From Caulobacteraceae bacterium (GTDB lineage: Bacteria > Pseudomonadota > Alphaproteobacteria > Caulobacterales > Caulobacteraceae): DNA of 64,000 nt. The position numbers and the translations under genes are program-made. The stretch lies in contig CANJLQ010000002.1 of the NCBI GenBank assembly GCA_947475735.1, positions 186,001 through 250,000 of the forward strand, given 5' to 3'. The notes under the pieces were generated by a model. It saw only the letters and a list, made by a program, of their open reading frames with translations. It did no database searches and was not told where the DNA came from. Shown piece by piece: positions 16,966-35,042 of the stretch (position 1 is the stretch's first letter; every line of letters starts with the position of its first letter).

Positions 16966-17306
16966 CGATCCTCCTCCCCAGGAGTGTCGTTTCTTGCGTC
17001 AGGCAGGATCCCCATCCACCCGGCGTCGCCAATCCAAAAAGCCGATGCGGCGGTTCCGCATCCCAGTTCGCGCTTTGGTCCGGGCCGCCTGCGGAGAGGC
17101 AGGATGCGGCTCATCTACCGGCAATCGACGCACGCACGTCTTAGGCACTTAATAGGAGTATTGGCTCCCCGATCGCGATCGGAGTCAAGCTCGCCCCGAG
17201 CACGAGGTGTCAATTTCAATTTACGTCCAATCTATTTGACACTTGTGCGGTCAGGGACCTAGGCTTCGGTTATCGCCTCTATCTTGGGGCGACCCGGAGT
17301 CGGTCG
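16966..17306. other. 341-bp divergent intergenic region aerR/bchF
   Basis: Holds the aerR Shine-Dalgarno at its left end, a GATCGCGATC palindrome at 17171, and two near-consensus PpsR sites at 17208-17241. I see no ORF or structured RNA that I can support. Confidence 0.7.
17208..17241. promoter_or_regulatory. two overlapping one-mismatch PpsR sites upstream of bchF
   Basis: TGTCAATTTCAATTTACG (TGT-N12-ACG, 17208-17225) abuts CGTCCAATCTATTTGACA (CGT-N12-ACA, 17224-17241). Each has one deviation from TGT-N12-ACA and both lie 66-99 bases before the bchF start, so they may regulate the long bch-puh operon and aerR. Confidence 0.6.
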
Positions 17307-19284
<1,978 letters not shown>

Positions 19285-19285
<1 letters not shown>

Positions 19286-20818
19286 TGCAGCTGACCGTCT
19301 GGACCTATGAAGGCCCGCCCCACGTCGGCGCGATGCGGATCGCGACCGCAATGTCAGGTTTGCATTACGTCCTGCACGCGCCCCAGGGCGACACCTACGC
19401 CGACCTGCTGTTCACCATGATCGAGCGTCGCGGATCGCGTCCGCCGGTCACCTACACCACTTTCCAGGCGCGTGATCTGGGCACCGACACGGCCGAACTG
19501 TTCAAGACCGCGGTGATCGACGCCCACGCCCGCTTCCAGCCCCAGGCCATGATCGTCGGGGCGTCGTGCACCGCCGAGCTGATCCAGGACGATCCCGCCG
19601 GCATGGCCCTGGCCATCGGCCTGCCGATCCCGGTCATTCCTCTGGAACTGCCCAGCTATCAGAAGAAGGAAAACTGGGGCGCGGCCGAGACCTTCCGCCA
19701 GCTGGTCCGCCACCTGACGACCACGGTCGAACGCACGCCGCTGGAGGGTCGCAAGCCGGTCTGCAACATCCTGGGCCCCACGGCGCTGGGCTTCCGCCAT
19801 CGCGACGACGTGGTAGAGATCACCCGCCTGCTGGAGCGGATGGGCGTCCAGATCAACGTCACCGCGCCGCTCGGTGCCACGCCCGCCGATATCGCCCGCC
19901 TCGGGGCCGCCGACTTCAACGTCGTGCTGTATCCCGAGATCGCCGGCGAGGCGGCCAAGCAGCTCGAGAAGCAGTGCGGCCAGCCCTCCATCAAGACCGT
20001 GCCGCTGGGCTTTGGCGCAACGATCGACTTCATCAAGGAAGTCTGCGCCCTGACCGGCCTGGACCCCGCGCCGGTGCTGGACGGCGTCCCTTCGCGGATG
20101 CCCTGGTGGTCGCGGTCGGTCGATTCGACCTACCTGACCGGCAAGCGCGTCTTCGTCTTCGGCGACGCCACACACGTCATCGCCGCCGCCCGCGTGGCCT
20201 CCGAGGAGCTCGGCTTCGAGGTCGTCGGCCTGGGCTGCTACAATCGCGAGTTCGCCCGCGAGGTCCGCGCCGCCGCGGCCGACCTGGGCCTGACCGCCCT
20301 CATCACCGACGACTACCTCGAGGTCGAGGAGGCCATCGCCGCGCTGCAGCCCGAACTGGTGCTGGGCTCGCAGATGGAGCGCCACATCGCCAAGCGGCTG
20401 CGCATCCCCTGCGCCGTCATCTCGGCCCCCTTCCACGTCCAGGACCACCCGGCCCGCTTCTCGCCCCAGATGGGGTTCGAGGGCGCCAACGTCCTGTTCG
20501 ACACCTGGGTGCATCCGCTGGTCATGGGGCTGGAGGAGCACCTGCTCCACATGTTCCGCGACGACTTCGAGTTCTCGGACGAGGCGGGCGCCTCGCACCT
20601 GGGCGGTCACGGCGCGGGCGCGGCGAAGACGCCGGCCACGACCGAGGCTGTCGCCTCGACCGAGGTGGCCTCGGTCTCCTCGGAAATCGTCTGGGCCGCC
20701 GACGCCGAGGCGGAACTGAAAAAAATCCCCTTCTTCGTGAGGGGCAAGGCCAAGAAGAATACGGAACGCTTCGCCGCAGAGCACGGCCTTGCGACCATCG
20801 GGGTGGAGACGCTGTACG

Positions 20819-20844
<26 letters not shown>
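19285..20844 (+). CDS. bchB: dark-operative protochlorophyllide reductase subunit BchB
   Basis: 519 residues. N-terminus [20 protein letters not shown] is diagnostic of BchB; the cluster Asp-ligand region and [15 protein letters not shown] are present, and the C-terminal [17 protein letters not shown] domain is intact. GGAGGG precedes ATG 19285. It reduces protochlorophyllide together with BchN, fed with electrons by BchL. A low-complexity Ala/Thr/Val/Ser segment (about 440-470) joins the core to the C-terminal domain. Confidence 0.96.
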
Positions 20845-26215
<5,371 letters not shown>

Positions 26216-26222
<7 letters not shown>

Positions 26223-27697
26223 ACGCGCTGCTTCTGCAAAGGGCGGCCGAGCGGGCCGCGATCAAGGCGGACCCCGATTACAACCGGGCCCAGTGGGCGC
26301 GGCTGATCTCGGCCTGCCTGCCCTTTGCCGATGCAGCGACCACCGAGCTTCCCCTCCACCGCCTGCTGCGGCTGTCGCTGTTTCAGGTCTCGGTCGGCAT
26401 GACGACCGTGCTCCTGACCGGCACCCTGAACCGCGTCCTGATCGTTGAGCTGAATGTGCCGGCGGTCCTGGTCGCCGCCATGGTCGCCATCCCCTTCCTG
26501 TTCGCGCCCTTGCGCGCCCTGATCGGCCACCGGTCCGACACCCATCGCTCGCATCTGGGCTGGCGCCGTGGCCCCTATATCTGGTTCGGTTCGCTTCTGC
26601 AGTTCGGCGGCCTGGCCATCATGCCCTTCGCCCTGTTGATCAGCGGTGGCCACGGCACGGGGGCCGAGTGGATCGGCCATCTGGCGGCCGTCATCGCCTT
26701 CCTGCTGGTCGGCGCCGGCATCCACACCACCCAGACCGCCGGTCTGGCCCTGGCCAACGATCTGGCACCCGAGCACGCCCGGCCCCGCGTGGTCGCCCTG
26801 CTCTATGTCATGCTGCTGGTCGGCATGCTGATCTCGGGCATACTGATGGGCCTGATCCTCGCCGACTTCCAGGAAGTGAAACTGGTCGGCGTGGTTCAGG
26901 GCGCGGCCGTCCTGGCCATCATCCTGAACATGACGGCCCTGTGGAAACAGGAAGCGCAGGACCTGGCCCTGACCGCCAAGGACAAGCCCCGCCCCGCGTT
27001 CAAGGCCGCATGGGCCGAGTTCGCCGCCGGTGGCCGCGCCAGCCGCCTGCTGGTCGCCACGGGCCTGGGGGCCGCCGCCTTCTCGATGCAGGACGTGCTG
27101 CTGGAGCCTTATGGCGGAGAGATCCTGAGCCTGTCCGTAGGCCAGACGACCGGCCTGACCGCCCTGTGGGCCGCCGGCACCCTGACCGGTCTGGCGCTCG
27201 CCGCCCGCCAGTTGAACCGAGGCGCCGAGCCGCACCGCATGGCCGGCTTCGGCCTGACCTGGGGCATCCTCGCTTTCGTCGCCGTGATCTGCGGCGGGGC
27301 CTTCTCGCTGGCGTCTGTCTTCTGCGCCGGCGTTTTCCTCATCGGTCTGGGCGGCGGCATGTTCTCGGTCGGCACCTTGACCAGCGCCATGGCGCTGGCC
27401 CGCGAGGGCAAGTCCGGCATCGCGCTGGGTGCCTGGGGCGCGGTTCAGGCCACGGCCGTCGGCCTCGCCATCTTCGTGGGCGGGGGCCTGCGCGACGTGG
27501 TCTCCCACCTGGCCGAGGCCGGGATGCTGGGGGCCGCCATGACCACGCCGGCGACGGGCTACCTCGTCGTCTACCACCTGGAGATCGGCCTCCTGTTCGC
27601 CGCTTTGGCCGCCATCGGGCCGCTCGCCCGCTACGCGCCCGCCGCTTCGCAAGTGCCTTCCACCCAACGGTTCGGCCTCGCCGATCTGCCCGCCTGA
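26216..27697 (+). CDS. lhaA: LhaA/PucC-family light-harvesting assembly protein
   Basis: 493 residues with about 12 membrane helices. LFQVSVGMTTVLLTGTLNRVLIVEL, PLRALIGHRSDTHRSHLGWRRGPYIW and DVLLEPYGGEILSLSVG are features of LhaA, which assists assembly of the LH1 antenna. A GTG at 26216 inside the last bchM codons gives a 7-base overlap and has GGAG 11 bases upstream; CTG 26219 is an alternative. Upstream frame in the track is bchM shadow. Confidence 0.92.
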
Positions 27698-27721
27698 TCC
27701 TGGTTCGCAAAGGAGCCTGAC

Positions 27722-28498
27722 ATGGAAAACAGTCCCTATCTCTTCGGTGACTTCGACGTCGCCGAACTCTGCCTCATCACCTTCTTCCTCTTCTTCGCGG
27801 GGTTGGTGATCTATCTGCGCCGGGAGGATCGCCGCGAGGGCTATCCGCTGGAGGACGACGTCTCCGGCCGTCACGAACCGCTGGGCGGCCTGCTGTTCAC
27901 GGCCAAGCCCAAGACCTTCCTTCTGCCCCACGGCCACGGCACTCGCGTCCTGCCGCGCGCCGACAACCGCGACACCCGTCAGCTGGCCGCGCGTCGCAGC
28001 GCCCCGACCGACGGCTCGCCGCTGGAGCCCACCGGCAACCCGCTGCTGGACGGCGTCGGACCGGGTGGATACGCCGAGCGTCCGAACTACGCAGATCAGA
28101 CGATCGACGGTCTGCCGCGGATCGTGCCGATGCGCGTCGCCTCTGACTTCCACGTCGCGCCCCAGGACACCGATCCGCGCGGCCTGGCGGTTCTCGGCTG
28201 CGACGGCCTGAAGGGCGGAGAGGTCTCCGACATCTGGGTCGACCGCTCCGAACAGCTGATCCGCTACCTCGAGGTCGCGGTCGGCGCCAAGAAGGTGCTG
28301 CTGCCCATGCAGATGTGCATCGTCGACGGCGGAGCCCGGGCCGTGAAGGTTCGCGCCATTACCTCGGCCCAGTTCGCCGATGTCCCCGTCACGGCCAGCC
28401 CCGACCAGATCACCCTGCTCGAGGAAGAGAAGATCGTCGGCTACTACGGCGGCGGTCACCTCTATGCGACGCGCGACCGCCAGGAGCCCTGGCTGTGA
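27722..28498 (+). CDS. puhA: photosynthetic reaction centre H subunit PuhA
   Basis: 258 residues. One N-terminal membrane helix (ELCLITFFLFFAGLVIYLRREDRREGYPLE) and a soluble cytoplasmic beta-barrel domain with GPGGYAERPNYADQTIDGLPRIVPMRVA and EEKIVGYYGGGHLYAT. PuhA caps the L/M subunits near QB. AAAGGAG precedes ATG 27722. The puf genes for L and M must be elsewhere. Confidence 0.97.
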   Translation: MENSPYLFGDFDVAELCLITFFLFFAGLVIYLRREDRREGYPLEDDVSGRHEPLGGLLFTAKPKTFLLPHGHGTRVLPRADNRDTRQLAARRSAPTDGSPLEPTGNPLLDGVGPGGYAERPNYADQTIDGLPRIVPMRVASDFHVAPQDTDPRGLAVLGCDGLKGGEVSDIWVDRSEQLIRYLEVAVGAKKVLLPMQMCIVDGGARAVKVRAITSAQFADVPVTASPDQITLLEEEKIVGYYGGGHLYATRDRQEPWL

Positions 28499-29199
28499 GC
28501 GCGCCCCTGACCAAGTCCGCCGCGATCGGACAGGAACACGACGGCGAACCCGTCCGCGGCCTGCCCGGCCACCTGCCCGAGGGCGAGCACATCCTGTGGC
28601 GGGGGGCCCCCGACTGGAAGGTCCTGGCCCGGACGTCGATGCGGGCCCACTGGGTCGCCATCTACTTCGGCGCCCTGGCGACCTGGAACGCCGGCAACGC
28701 CCTGACGCAGGGAGCGGGCCTCGGCTCAGCCCTGACCTCGGCGGCTTGGACGCTCGCGGCCGGGTCGATCGCGGTCGGCCTGCTGGTCGGCTATGCCGTC
28801 CTGGTGGCCCGGACCACGGTCTATACGATGACCAACAAGCGGTTCGTGCTGCGGCACGGGGTGGCCCTGTCGAAATGCTTCAACATCCCCTATCGCAGCG
28901 TCGCGACGGCGGGTCTGAAGCTGGACGGCAAGGGCTTCGGCGACATCCCCATGGGCCTCGCCGATGGGGCGCGCATCGCCTACCCGCACCTGTGGCCGCA
29001 CGTCCGTCCGCTGACCATCATGAACCCCCAGCCGATGATGCGGGCCCTGCCCGACGCCGCCTCGGTCGCCGAGCGCCTCAGCCTGCAACTGCAGCTGGCC
29101 GCCTCCGCCGCCGATAAGCCCTTCGTCGCCGAGCCGGTCCGTGCCAGCGTGCGTCCGGAGCGTCAGGCTCCGTCCGGCGGACAGCCCGCCACCGCCTGA
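28495..29199 (+). CDS. puhB: photosynthetic complex assembly protein PuhB
   Basis: 234 residues: GLPGHLPEGEHILWRGAPDWKVLARTSMRAHW is the PuhB (bacterial PH-like) hallmark, followed by two or three hydrophobic spans and TVYTMTNKRFVLRHGVALSKCFNIPY. PuhB is needed for reaction-centre assembly. GTG 28495 overlaps the puhA stop as GTGA; the C-terminal 25 residues are unconserved-looking. Confidence 0.93.
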   Translation: MSAPLTKSAAIGQEHDGEPVRGLPGHLPEGEHILWRGAPDWKVLARTSMRAHWVAIYFGALATWNAGNALTQGAGLGSALTSAAWTLAAGSIAVGLLVGYAVLVARTTVYTMTNKRFVLRHGVALSKCFNIPYRSVATAGLKLDGKGFGDIPMGLADGARIAYPHLWPHVRPLTIMNPQPMMRALPDAASVAERLSLQLQLAASAADKPFVAEPVRASVRPERQAPSGGQPATA

Positions 29200-29224
29200 A
29201 CCGACTGAGAAAAAGGAACCCGAC

Positions 29225-29683
29225 GTGTCCAACCTCGACGAACATCCCTTCCCCAAGGCCCCGCTGATCGCCGCCATCTTCGTGGTCGGTCTGACGGTGG
29301 TCGGGGTCGGGGCGACACGGATGGGTCTGATCAGCCCGGGCGCGGTGGAGGCTCCGGCCGCCACCCCGGTCGCCACGGCGGACATGCGGTTCGCCGACAT
29401 GGACGACGGCGGCGTGCGCGTCTCGGTCGTCGATGACGGCGAGCGGATCATTCCGCCCGCGACCGGCGGCTTCGTCCGCGGCGTCCTGCGCGGCCTGGTG
29501 CGCGACCGCAAGGCCCAGGGCCTGGGCCCCGAACAGCCCTTCCGCGTGACCGAATGGTCTGACGGCAAGGTCACGATCGAGGACACGGCGACCGGTCGCG
29601 TCCTCAAGCTGGACGCCTTCGGCCCCACCAACCGCCAGGCCTTCGTCGACCTGATGAAAGCGCCTTCGGAGACCGTGGCATGA
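29225..29683 (+). CDS. puhC: photosynthetic complex assembly protein PuhC
   Basis: 152 residues with one N-terminal membrane anchor ([23 protein letters not shown]) and a periplasmic domain containing [15 protein letters not shown] and [36 protein letters not shown], typical of PuhC. It supports reaction-centre/LH1 organisation. GTG start 29225 after AAAAAGGAACC; 25-base gap after puhB. Confidence 0.93.
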   Translation: MSNLDEHPFPKAPLIAAIFVVGLTVVGVGATRMGLISPGAVEAPAATPVATADMRFADMDDGGVRVSVVDDGERIIPPATGGFVRGVLRGLVRDRKAQGLGPEQPFRVTEWSDGKVTIEDTATGRVLKLDAFGPTNRQAFVDLMKAPSETVA

Positions 29684-29964
29684 GCCGACAGTTCCAGACC
29701 GGCTGCACGATCGAGGTCGAGCATTCCGACGAAAGCCTGCATGCCCACGTCGCCCTGGACGGCGAACCCGCCATGCGCCCGGGCGACGCCATCCAGGTGC
29801 ACGGCGATCCCATCCACGTCGCCTTCGGCGAGCGCCGCACCTTTCGCCGCACGGCGACCGTGACCCGCGCCAACTGGCTCGAGCGCACCTGGACGCGCCT
29901 CACCGCCGGCCTCGAATTCGGCGAACTCTACGACGTCAGCTTCACGCCCCGGAGGACCCTGTGA
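29680..29964 (+). CDS. PGC-associated small hypothetical protein between puhC and acsF
   Basis: 94 residues, soluble: [86 protein letters not shown] overlap with puhC and GTGA overlap with acsF show that it is a genuine operon member. A similar-sized ORF commonly sits at this place in alphaproteobacterial clusters (from memory, not searched). Function unknown; placement suggests a role with the cyclase or reaction-centre assembly. Confidence 0.85.
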   Translation: MSRQFQTGCTIEVEHSDESLHAHVALDGEPAMRPGDAIQVHGDPIHVAFGERRTFRRTATVTRANWLERTWTRLTAGLEFGELYDVSFTPRRTL

Positions 29965-31082
29965 CCGCCCTTCCGCTCGACGACTATCAGGAAACCCCGC
30001 AGCTGGTGGCGCTGCGCCGCGACGCCGCGCGCCAGTCGGTCCGCTCGGTCGAATCGACCAAGATGGCGACCGAGGACACGGTGCTGTCCCCCCGGTTCTA
30101 CACCACCGACTTCGCCGCCATGGACCGCATCGACGTGTCCCCGGTGCGGGCCCAGTGGGACGCCCTGATGGCCGAGTTCGCGGCCGACACCAACCGCGAC
30201 CACTTCAAGCGCGACGCCGCCTTCGAGGGCGTGATCGAGAGCCTGCCCGAGGACCTGAGGAAGGAGTTCATCGACTTCCTGGTGTCGTCCCTGACCTCGG
30301 AATTCTCGGGCTGCGTCCTGTACGCCGAGATCGCCAAGCGGGTTCAGAACCCCGACATCCGCGCCCTGTTCAAGTACATGAGCCGCGACGAGGCCCGCCA
30401 CGCCGGCTTCATCAACGACACCCTGAAGGACGCCAACATCGGCGTGGATCTGGGCTTCCTGACCAAGGTCAAGAAGTACACCCACTTCAAGCCCAAGTTC
30501 ATCTTCTACGCCGTCTATCTGTCGGAGAAGATCGGCTACGCCCGCTACATCGCCATCCACCGGCACCTGCAGCAGAACCCCGAGAAGCGGTTCCACCCGA
30601 TCTTCAAATGGTTCGAACGGTGGTGCAACGACGAGTTCAAGCACGGCGAGGCCTTCGCCCTGATCATGCGCAATGACCCCAAGCTGCTGAGCGGCGGCAA
30701 TGTCTGGTGGATCCGCTTCTTCCTGCTCAGCGTCTACGCCACCATGTACGTCCGCGACCACATGCGGCCGGCCTTCCACAAGGCGCTGGGCGTCGACATC
30801 ACCGACTATGACTACGAGGTCTTCCGCATCACCTCGGAGATCTCCAAGCAGGTCTATCCCGTCACCCTGCGCTCCGACGATCCGAAGTTCCGGGCCGGCA
30901 TGGAGACGCTGCGCCGGACCTCGGACGCCATCGGCGCGGCCAAGGCCAAGGGCGGCCTGATGTCGGGCCTCCAACGCCTCGGCCTGACGCTGAAGGCGGG
31001 CGTGACCTTCCTGGGTCTGTACCTGCTGCCGGTCGACAAACACCCCCTGCCCGCCGACGTGCGCATGGAGCCGCGCTGGTAG
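29961..31082 (+). CDS. acsF: Mg-protoporphyrin IX monomethyl ester oxidative cyclase AcsF
   Basis: 373 residues. Diiron carboxylate ligands are visible in [28 protein letters not shown] and [12 protein letters not shown]. AcsF is the oxygen-dependent cyclase that forms ring E of bacteriochlorophyll; its presence with no bchE in the window fits an aerobic phototroph. GTG start 29961 overlaps the preceding stop (GTGA). Confidence 0.97.
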   Translation: MTALPLDDYQETPQLVALRRDAARQSVRSVESTKMATEDTVLSPRFYTTDFAAMDRIDVSPVRAQWDALMAEFAADTNRDHFKRDAAFEGVIESLPEDLRKEFIDFLVSSLTSEFSGCVLYAEIAKRVQNPDIRALFKYMSRDEARHAGFINDTLKDANIGVDLGFLTKVKKYTHFKPKFIFYAVYLSEKIGYARYIAIHRHLQQNPEKRFHPIFKWFERWCNDEFKHGEAFALIMRNDPKLLSGGNVWWIRFFLLSVYATMYVRDHMRPAFHKALGVDITDYDYEVFRITSEISKQVYPVTLRSDDPKFRAGMETLRRTSDAIGAAKAKGGLMSGLQRLGLTLKAGVTFLGLYLLPVDKHPLPADVRMEPRW

Positions 31083-31084
31083 TC

Positions 31085-31897
31085 ATGGTCGTCGCCCAGC
31101 CCGTCATCGTCGCGGCCGTGCTGTGGTGGATCTCCACCGGCGCGATCCTGTGGCTGGTGCGTCGCAACGCCTCCACCTTCGGCGCCTCGCTGGCGCTGGG
31201 CGGAGTGGCGGCAGCGGCGGCGGTCGGGGGCCTGTGGCTGTCGGCGGACGACGCCTCGGCCAACGGGGCCTATGTCGCCTTCGGCTGCGCCCTTGCCGTC
31301 TGGGGCTGGCACGAGATGGGCTTTCTGATGGGCAAGCTGACAGGCCCGCGCCGAACCCCCTGCCCGGCCGACGCCACCGGCTGGCGGCGCTTCGCCGTCT
31401 CGGCCGAGACGGTGATCCACCACGAGATCGCCCTGGCCCTGACCGCCGTCCTGTTCGTCGCCCTGACCTGGGGTCAGCCGAACCAGACGGGCACCCTGAC
31501 CTTCCTGCTGCTGTTCGGCATGCGGTTGTCGACCAAGCTGAACATCTTCCTGGGCGTGCCCAATCCGCCCGCCGACCTGTTGCCGCGCGGTCTGTCCTAT
31601 CTGGGCAGCTATTTCCGCCGCGCCCGGTTCAACGCCCTGTTCCCCGTCTCACTCGCCGCCTCGATCGTCGTGACGATCCTGCTGGCCGAGGCGGCCTTGA
31701 CCAGCACGGGCGGCGAGCGGACCGGCTATATCCTGATGCTGTCGCTGGCGGCGCTCGGCCTGCTTGAGCACGGCTTCCTCATGCTGCCCAAGTCGCACGC
31801 CCGCGCGCCCGAGAGCGCCCTGTGGGCCTGGGCGCTCGGGCCCGAAACCAAACCCAACCACGTCGCCCTCGCCACAAGCGGAGAGGGTGACCGATGA
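31085..31897 (+). CDS. puhE: PuhE, DUF3623 membrane protein
   Basis: 270 residues with about seven hydrophobic helices; [40 protein letters not shown] and [18 protein letters not shown] are characteristic of PuhE. Loss of PuhE affects bacteriochlorophyll production in Rhodobacter, mechanism unsettled. Starts 2 bases after acsF; its stop overlaps an ATG (ATGA) upstream of hemA. Confidence 0.92.
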   Translation: MVVAQPVIVAAVLWWISTGAILWLVRRNASTFGASLALGGVAAAAAVGGLWLSADDASANGAYVAFGCALAVWGWHEMGFLMGKLTGPRRTPCPADATGWRRFAVSAETVIHHEIALALTAVLFVALTWGQPNQTGTLTFLLLFGMRLSTKLNIFLGVPNPPADLLPRGLSYLGSYFRRARFNALFPVSLAASIVVTILLAEAALTSTGGERTGYILMLSLAALGLLEHGFLMLPKSHARAPESALWAWALGPETKPNHVALATSGEGDR

Positions 31898-31926
31898 CAA
31901 GAACCATGACCGGGGGAAAAGCCGCC

Positions 31927-33144
31927 ATGAACTACGAGACCTTCTTCAAGGCGGAACTGGATGGCCTGCGTGATGCCGGCAACTACCGCGTCTTCGCCGA
32001 CATCGAGCGCAAGCGCGGCAGCTTTCCCAAGGCCACCAAGCACGGCGACGGACCCGATGAGGTCACCGTCTGGTGCTCCAACGACTATCTCGGCATGGGC
32101 CAGTCGGCCCACGTCCTGAAGGCCATGCACGAGGCGCTGGACAGCTGCGGCGCGGGCGCCGGCGGCACGCGCAACATCTCGGGCACCAACCACCATCACG
32201 TCCTGCTGGAACGCGAGCTGGCCGACCTGCACAACAAGGAAGCGGCCCTGCTGTTCACCAGCGGCTACGTCTCCAACTGGGCGGCCCTGGGCACCCTGGC
32301 GGCGCGCCTGCCCAACTGCGTGGTCCTCTCGGACGCCTGCAACCACGCCTCCATGATCGAGGGCATCCGCCACAGCCGCGCCGAACGCCAGATCTTCCGC
32401 CACAACGATCCGGAGCATCTGGATCGCCTGCTGTCCGCCATCGACCCCGAGCGGCCCAAGCTGGTGGCGTTCGAGAGCGTCTATTCGATGGACGGCGACA
32501 TCGGCCCGATCCGCGAGATCATCGAAGTCTCCGAGAAACACGGCGCCATGACCTATCTGGACGAGGTCCACGGCGTGGGCCTGTACGGCGAACGCGGCGG
32601 CGGCGTCGCCGAGCGCGAAGGCCTGATGGACCGGATCACGGTCATCGAGGGCACCCTGGGCAAGGCGTTCGGCGTCATGGGCGGATACATCGCCGCGTCC
32701 TCGGCCCTGTGCGACTTCGTCCGCAGCTTCGCCTCGGGCTTCATCTTCACCACGGCCCTGCCGCCGGCCGTCGCCGCGGGTGCCTGCGCCAGCGTCAAGC
32801 ACCTGAAGGCTTCCGAGATGGAACGCGCCCGGCACCAGGACCGGGTGGCGCGCGTCCGCTGGCGCCTGGACATGGCGGGCATCCCCCACCTGCCGAACGA
32901 CAGCCACATCATCCCGGTGATGGTCGGCGACCCCAAGAAGTGCAAGATGATCTCGGACTGGCTGATGGAAAACCACGGCATCTATGTCCAGCCGATCAAC
33001 TATCCGACCGTGCCTCAGGGCACCGAGCGGCTGCGGATCACCCCCTCGCCGGTCCACTCCGACGAGGACATCGACCGCCTGATCGACGCCCTGTCCGAGA
33101 TCTGGGGCCACTGCGCGTTGGCCCGGACCGCCGTCGCGGCCTGA
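31927..33144 (+). CDS. hemA: 5-aminolevulinate synthase HemA
   Basis: 405 residues, PLP enzyme condensing glycine and succinyl-CoA. [29 protein letters not shown] is the family N-terminus; the glycine-rich TTRN-like [31 protein letters not shown] and the PLP-lysine segment [16 protein letters not shown] are present. It supplies tetrapyrrole precursor and is co-transcribed with the pigment genes. An in-frame ATG at 31894 overlaps the puhE stop (ATGA) with a good GAGAGGG and would add [11 protein letters not shown]; both starts are plausible, I prefer 31927 (GGGGGAAAAG upstream). Confidence 0.95.
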   Translation: MNYETFFKAELDGLRDAGNYRVFADIERKRGSFPKATKHGDGPDEVTVWCSNDYLGMGQSAHVLKAMHEALDSCGAGAGGTRNISGTNHHHVLLERELADLHNKEAALLFTSGYVSNWAALGTLAARLPNCVVLSDACNHASMIEGIRHSRAERQIFRHNDPEHLDRLLSAIDPERPKLVAFESVYSMDGDIGPIREIIEVSEKHGAMTYLDEVHGVGLYGERGGGVAEREGLMDRITVIEGTLGKAFGVMGGYIAASSALCDFVRSFASGFIFTTALPPAVAAGACASVKHLKASEMERARHQDRVARVRWRLDMAGIPHLPNDSHIIPVMVGDPKKCKMISDWLMENHGIYVQPINYPTVPQGTERLRITPSPVHSDEDIDRLIDALSEIWGHCALARTAVAA

Positions 33145-33178
33145 CGACCCTCATGAGCGTCGCGTACCGGACGGCGGC

Positions 33179-34138
33179 ATGAAAACCGTCGTCCTGATCG
33201 GCCTGCTGGTTCCAGGGATCGCCCTCGTCGGCGCCGCCCTGTGGCTTTGGACGCCGGACAAGCCACGCGCGGAGCTGCAGGCCGCCTATCTGGCCGCTCC
33301 CGCCGATCTGGTGACCGTCTCGGGCGCCACCCTGCACGTCCGCGACACCGGTCCGCGCGAGGCACCCGCCGTCATCCTGCTGCACGGCTTCGGGGCCAGC
33401 CTGCATACGTGGGAGCCCTGGGCGGCCGAGCTCGACGACGATTTCCGTGTCATCCGCCTGGACCTGCCGGGGGCCGGTCTGTCCCCGCCCGACCCGGCCG
33501 GCGATTACACCGACGACCGCGTCATCGGCCTGCTGCTGGCCCTGATGGACCAGAGGGGCATCGACCGCGCGGCCCTGGTCGGCAACTCCGTCGGTGGACG
33601 CATCGCCTGGACCCTCGCCGCCCGCCATCCCGAGCGGGTGACCCGGCTGGTGCTGATCTCGCCAGACGGCTTCGCCAGCCCGGGCTTCGAATACGGGAAG
33701 CCGCCGGAGGTCCCGGCCATCATGGGGCTGATGCGCTACACCCTGCCGCGCGGCATGCTTCGGGACAACATCGCCGTCGGCTATGCCGACCCGGCGGCGC
33801 TGTCAGACGGGGCCGTCACCCGCTACCGCGACCTGATGCTGGCCCCCGGCGCGCGCAAGGCCATGCTGGACCGGATGAAGCAGACGGTCCTGACCGATCC
33901 CGTCCCCCTGCTTAACCGGATCACCGCCCCCGTCCTGCTGGTCTGGGGCGAGCGGGACGCCATGATCCCCTTCGCAAACGCCCGGGACTATCAAGGCGCG
34001 CTGGCGGACGTCCGCCTCGTGTCCTTCCCCGACCTCGGCCACCTGCCGCACGAGGAAGCCCCCGCACGATCCCTGCCCCCAGTCCGCGCCTTCCTGAGCG
34101 AAGGCCGGCCCACCCCGGACGCGATCACCCAACCGTGA
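33179..34138 (+). CDS. alpha/beta hydrolase, last gene of the bch-puh operon
   Basis: 319 residues. N-terminal hydrophobic anchor (VVLIGLLVPGIALVGAALWLW), oxyanion region VILLHGFGASLHTWEPWA, nucleophile elbow LVGNSVGGRIAW, acid GERDAMIPF and catalytic His FPDLGHLPHEE. It is distinct from BchO, which is also present. It follows hemA by 34 bases in the same direction, so co-transcription is likely, but the substrate is unknown. Confidence 0.82.
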   Translation: MKTVVLIGLLVPGIALVGAALWLWTPDKPRAELQAAYLAAPADLVTVSGATLHVRDTGPREAPAVILLHGFGASLHTWEPWAAELDDDFRVIRLDLPGAGLSPPDPAGDYTDDRVIGLLLALMDQRGIDRAALVGNSVGGRIAWTLAARHPERVTRLVLISPDGFASPGFEYGKPPEVPAIMGLMRYTLPRGMLRDNIAVGYADPAALSDGAVTRYRDLMLAPGARKAMLDRMKQTVLTDPVPLLNRITAPVLLVWGERDAMIPFANARDYQGALADVRLVSFPDLGHLPHEEAPARSLPPVRAFLSEGRPTPDAITQP

Positions 34139-34252
34139 GAAGGCTCCGGTAGCCGGGGCGGCATGCCGGGCTTACCTTGGGTAACGAACCTGCACGCCCA
34201 CCGTATTCCGCTTCTGAGAATCCCGCCGCCGCTCACGCTCCCGGAGCCTGCC

Positions 34253-35035
34253 ATGTCCAGCATTCCCGTCGACCCGCGCCCCGCCGCCCCCGCCGTCCGC
34301 CGCATCTCGGGGGCCGACCTGGACTGGGCCTTGTCGGAAGGGTGGAAGGACTTCAACGCCAAGCGCGGCGATGTCCTGGTTCTGGCGGTGCTCTATCCGG
34401 TGCTCGGCCTGCTGGCGGCGGCCATCGCGCTGAACGACCGGCTCCTGCCCGTCTTCTTCCCCTTGGTCGCCGGACTGACGGTCATGGGGCCGGCGGTGGC
34501 GGCGGGCTTCTACGAGATCGCGCGCCGTCGTGATCTCGGCATCAGCTCCAGCTGGACGCATTTCTTCGATCCCCTTAACGGCCGCAGCCGGACGCCCCTG
34601 GTCATGCTGACCCTGATGTCGCTGGCCTTCTTCACCGCCTGGATCATCGCGGCCTGGGTGATCTATGAGGCGACGCTGGGACGGGTCGGGCCCATGACGA
34701 TCGCCGGCGGGTTCCAGCAGCTGTTCTCGACGCCCGAGGGTCTGGCCATGGTCGTCATCGGCAATGCCGTCGGTGCCGTCTTCGCCGTCCTGACCGTGTT
34801 CCTGACGCTAGTGTCCTTCCCCATGGTCGTGGACCGGCCGGTGGACGCCGGCACCGCCGTGGGCACCTCGGTGCGCGCCGTCTCGGCCAACCTGCCCACC
34901 GTCGCCTCCTGGGGCGTGCGCGTGGCGGTCCTGCTGATCCTCGGCTCCCTGCCGCTGTTTATGGGGCTGGCGGTGATCCTGCCGGTGCTGGGGTACGCCA
35001 CCTGGCATCTCTACACCCGCATGGTCGAGCGGTAG
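34253..35035 (+). CDS. DUF2189 family membrane protein
   Basis: 260 residues, six hydrophobic spans. ISGADLDWALSEGWKDFNAKRGDVLVLAVLYPVLGLL and PVVAAGFYEIARRRDLG-type sequence (here AVAAGFYEIARRRDLG) match DUF2189 proteins of proteobacteria. ATG 34253 has CGGAG 8 bases upstream; the longer ORF start is unsupported. Unknown function; marks the right end of the PGC. Confidence 0.82.
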   Translation: MSSIPVDPRPAAPAVRRISGADLDWALSEGWKDFNAKRGDVLVLAVLYPVLGLLAAAIALNDRLLPVFFPLVAGLTVMGPAVAAGFYEIARRRDLGISSSWTHFFDPLNGRSRTPLVMLTLMSLAFFTAWIIAAWVIYEATLGRVGPMTIAGGFQQLFSTPEGLAMVVIGNAVGAVFAVLTVFLTLVSFPMVVDRPVDAGTAVGTSVRAVSANLPTVASWGVRVAVLLILGSLPLFMGLAVILPVLGYATWHLYTRMVER

Positions 35036-35042
35036 CGCTCAA

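Noticed and set aside
31894-31926. ATG 31894 as the hemA start
   Set aside because: Plausible Shine-Dalgarno and ATGA overlap, but family N-termini begin at MNYE; kept as an alternative only.
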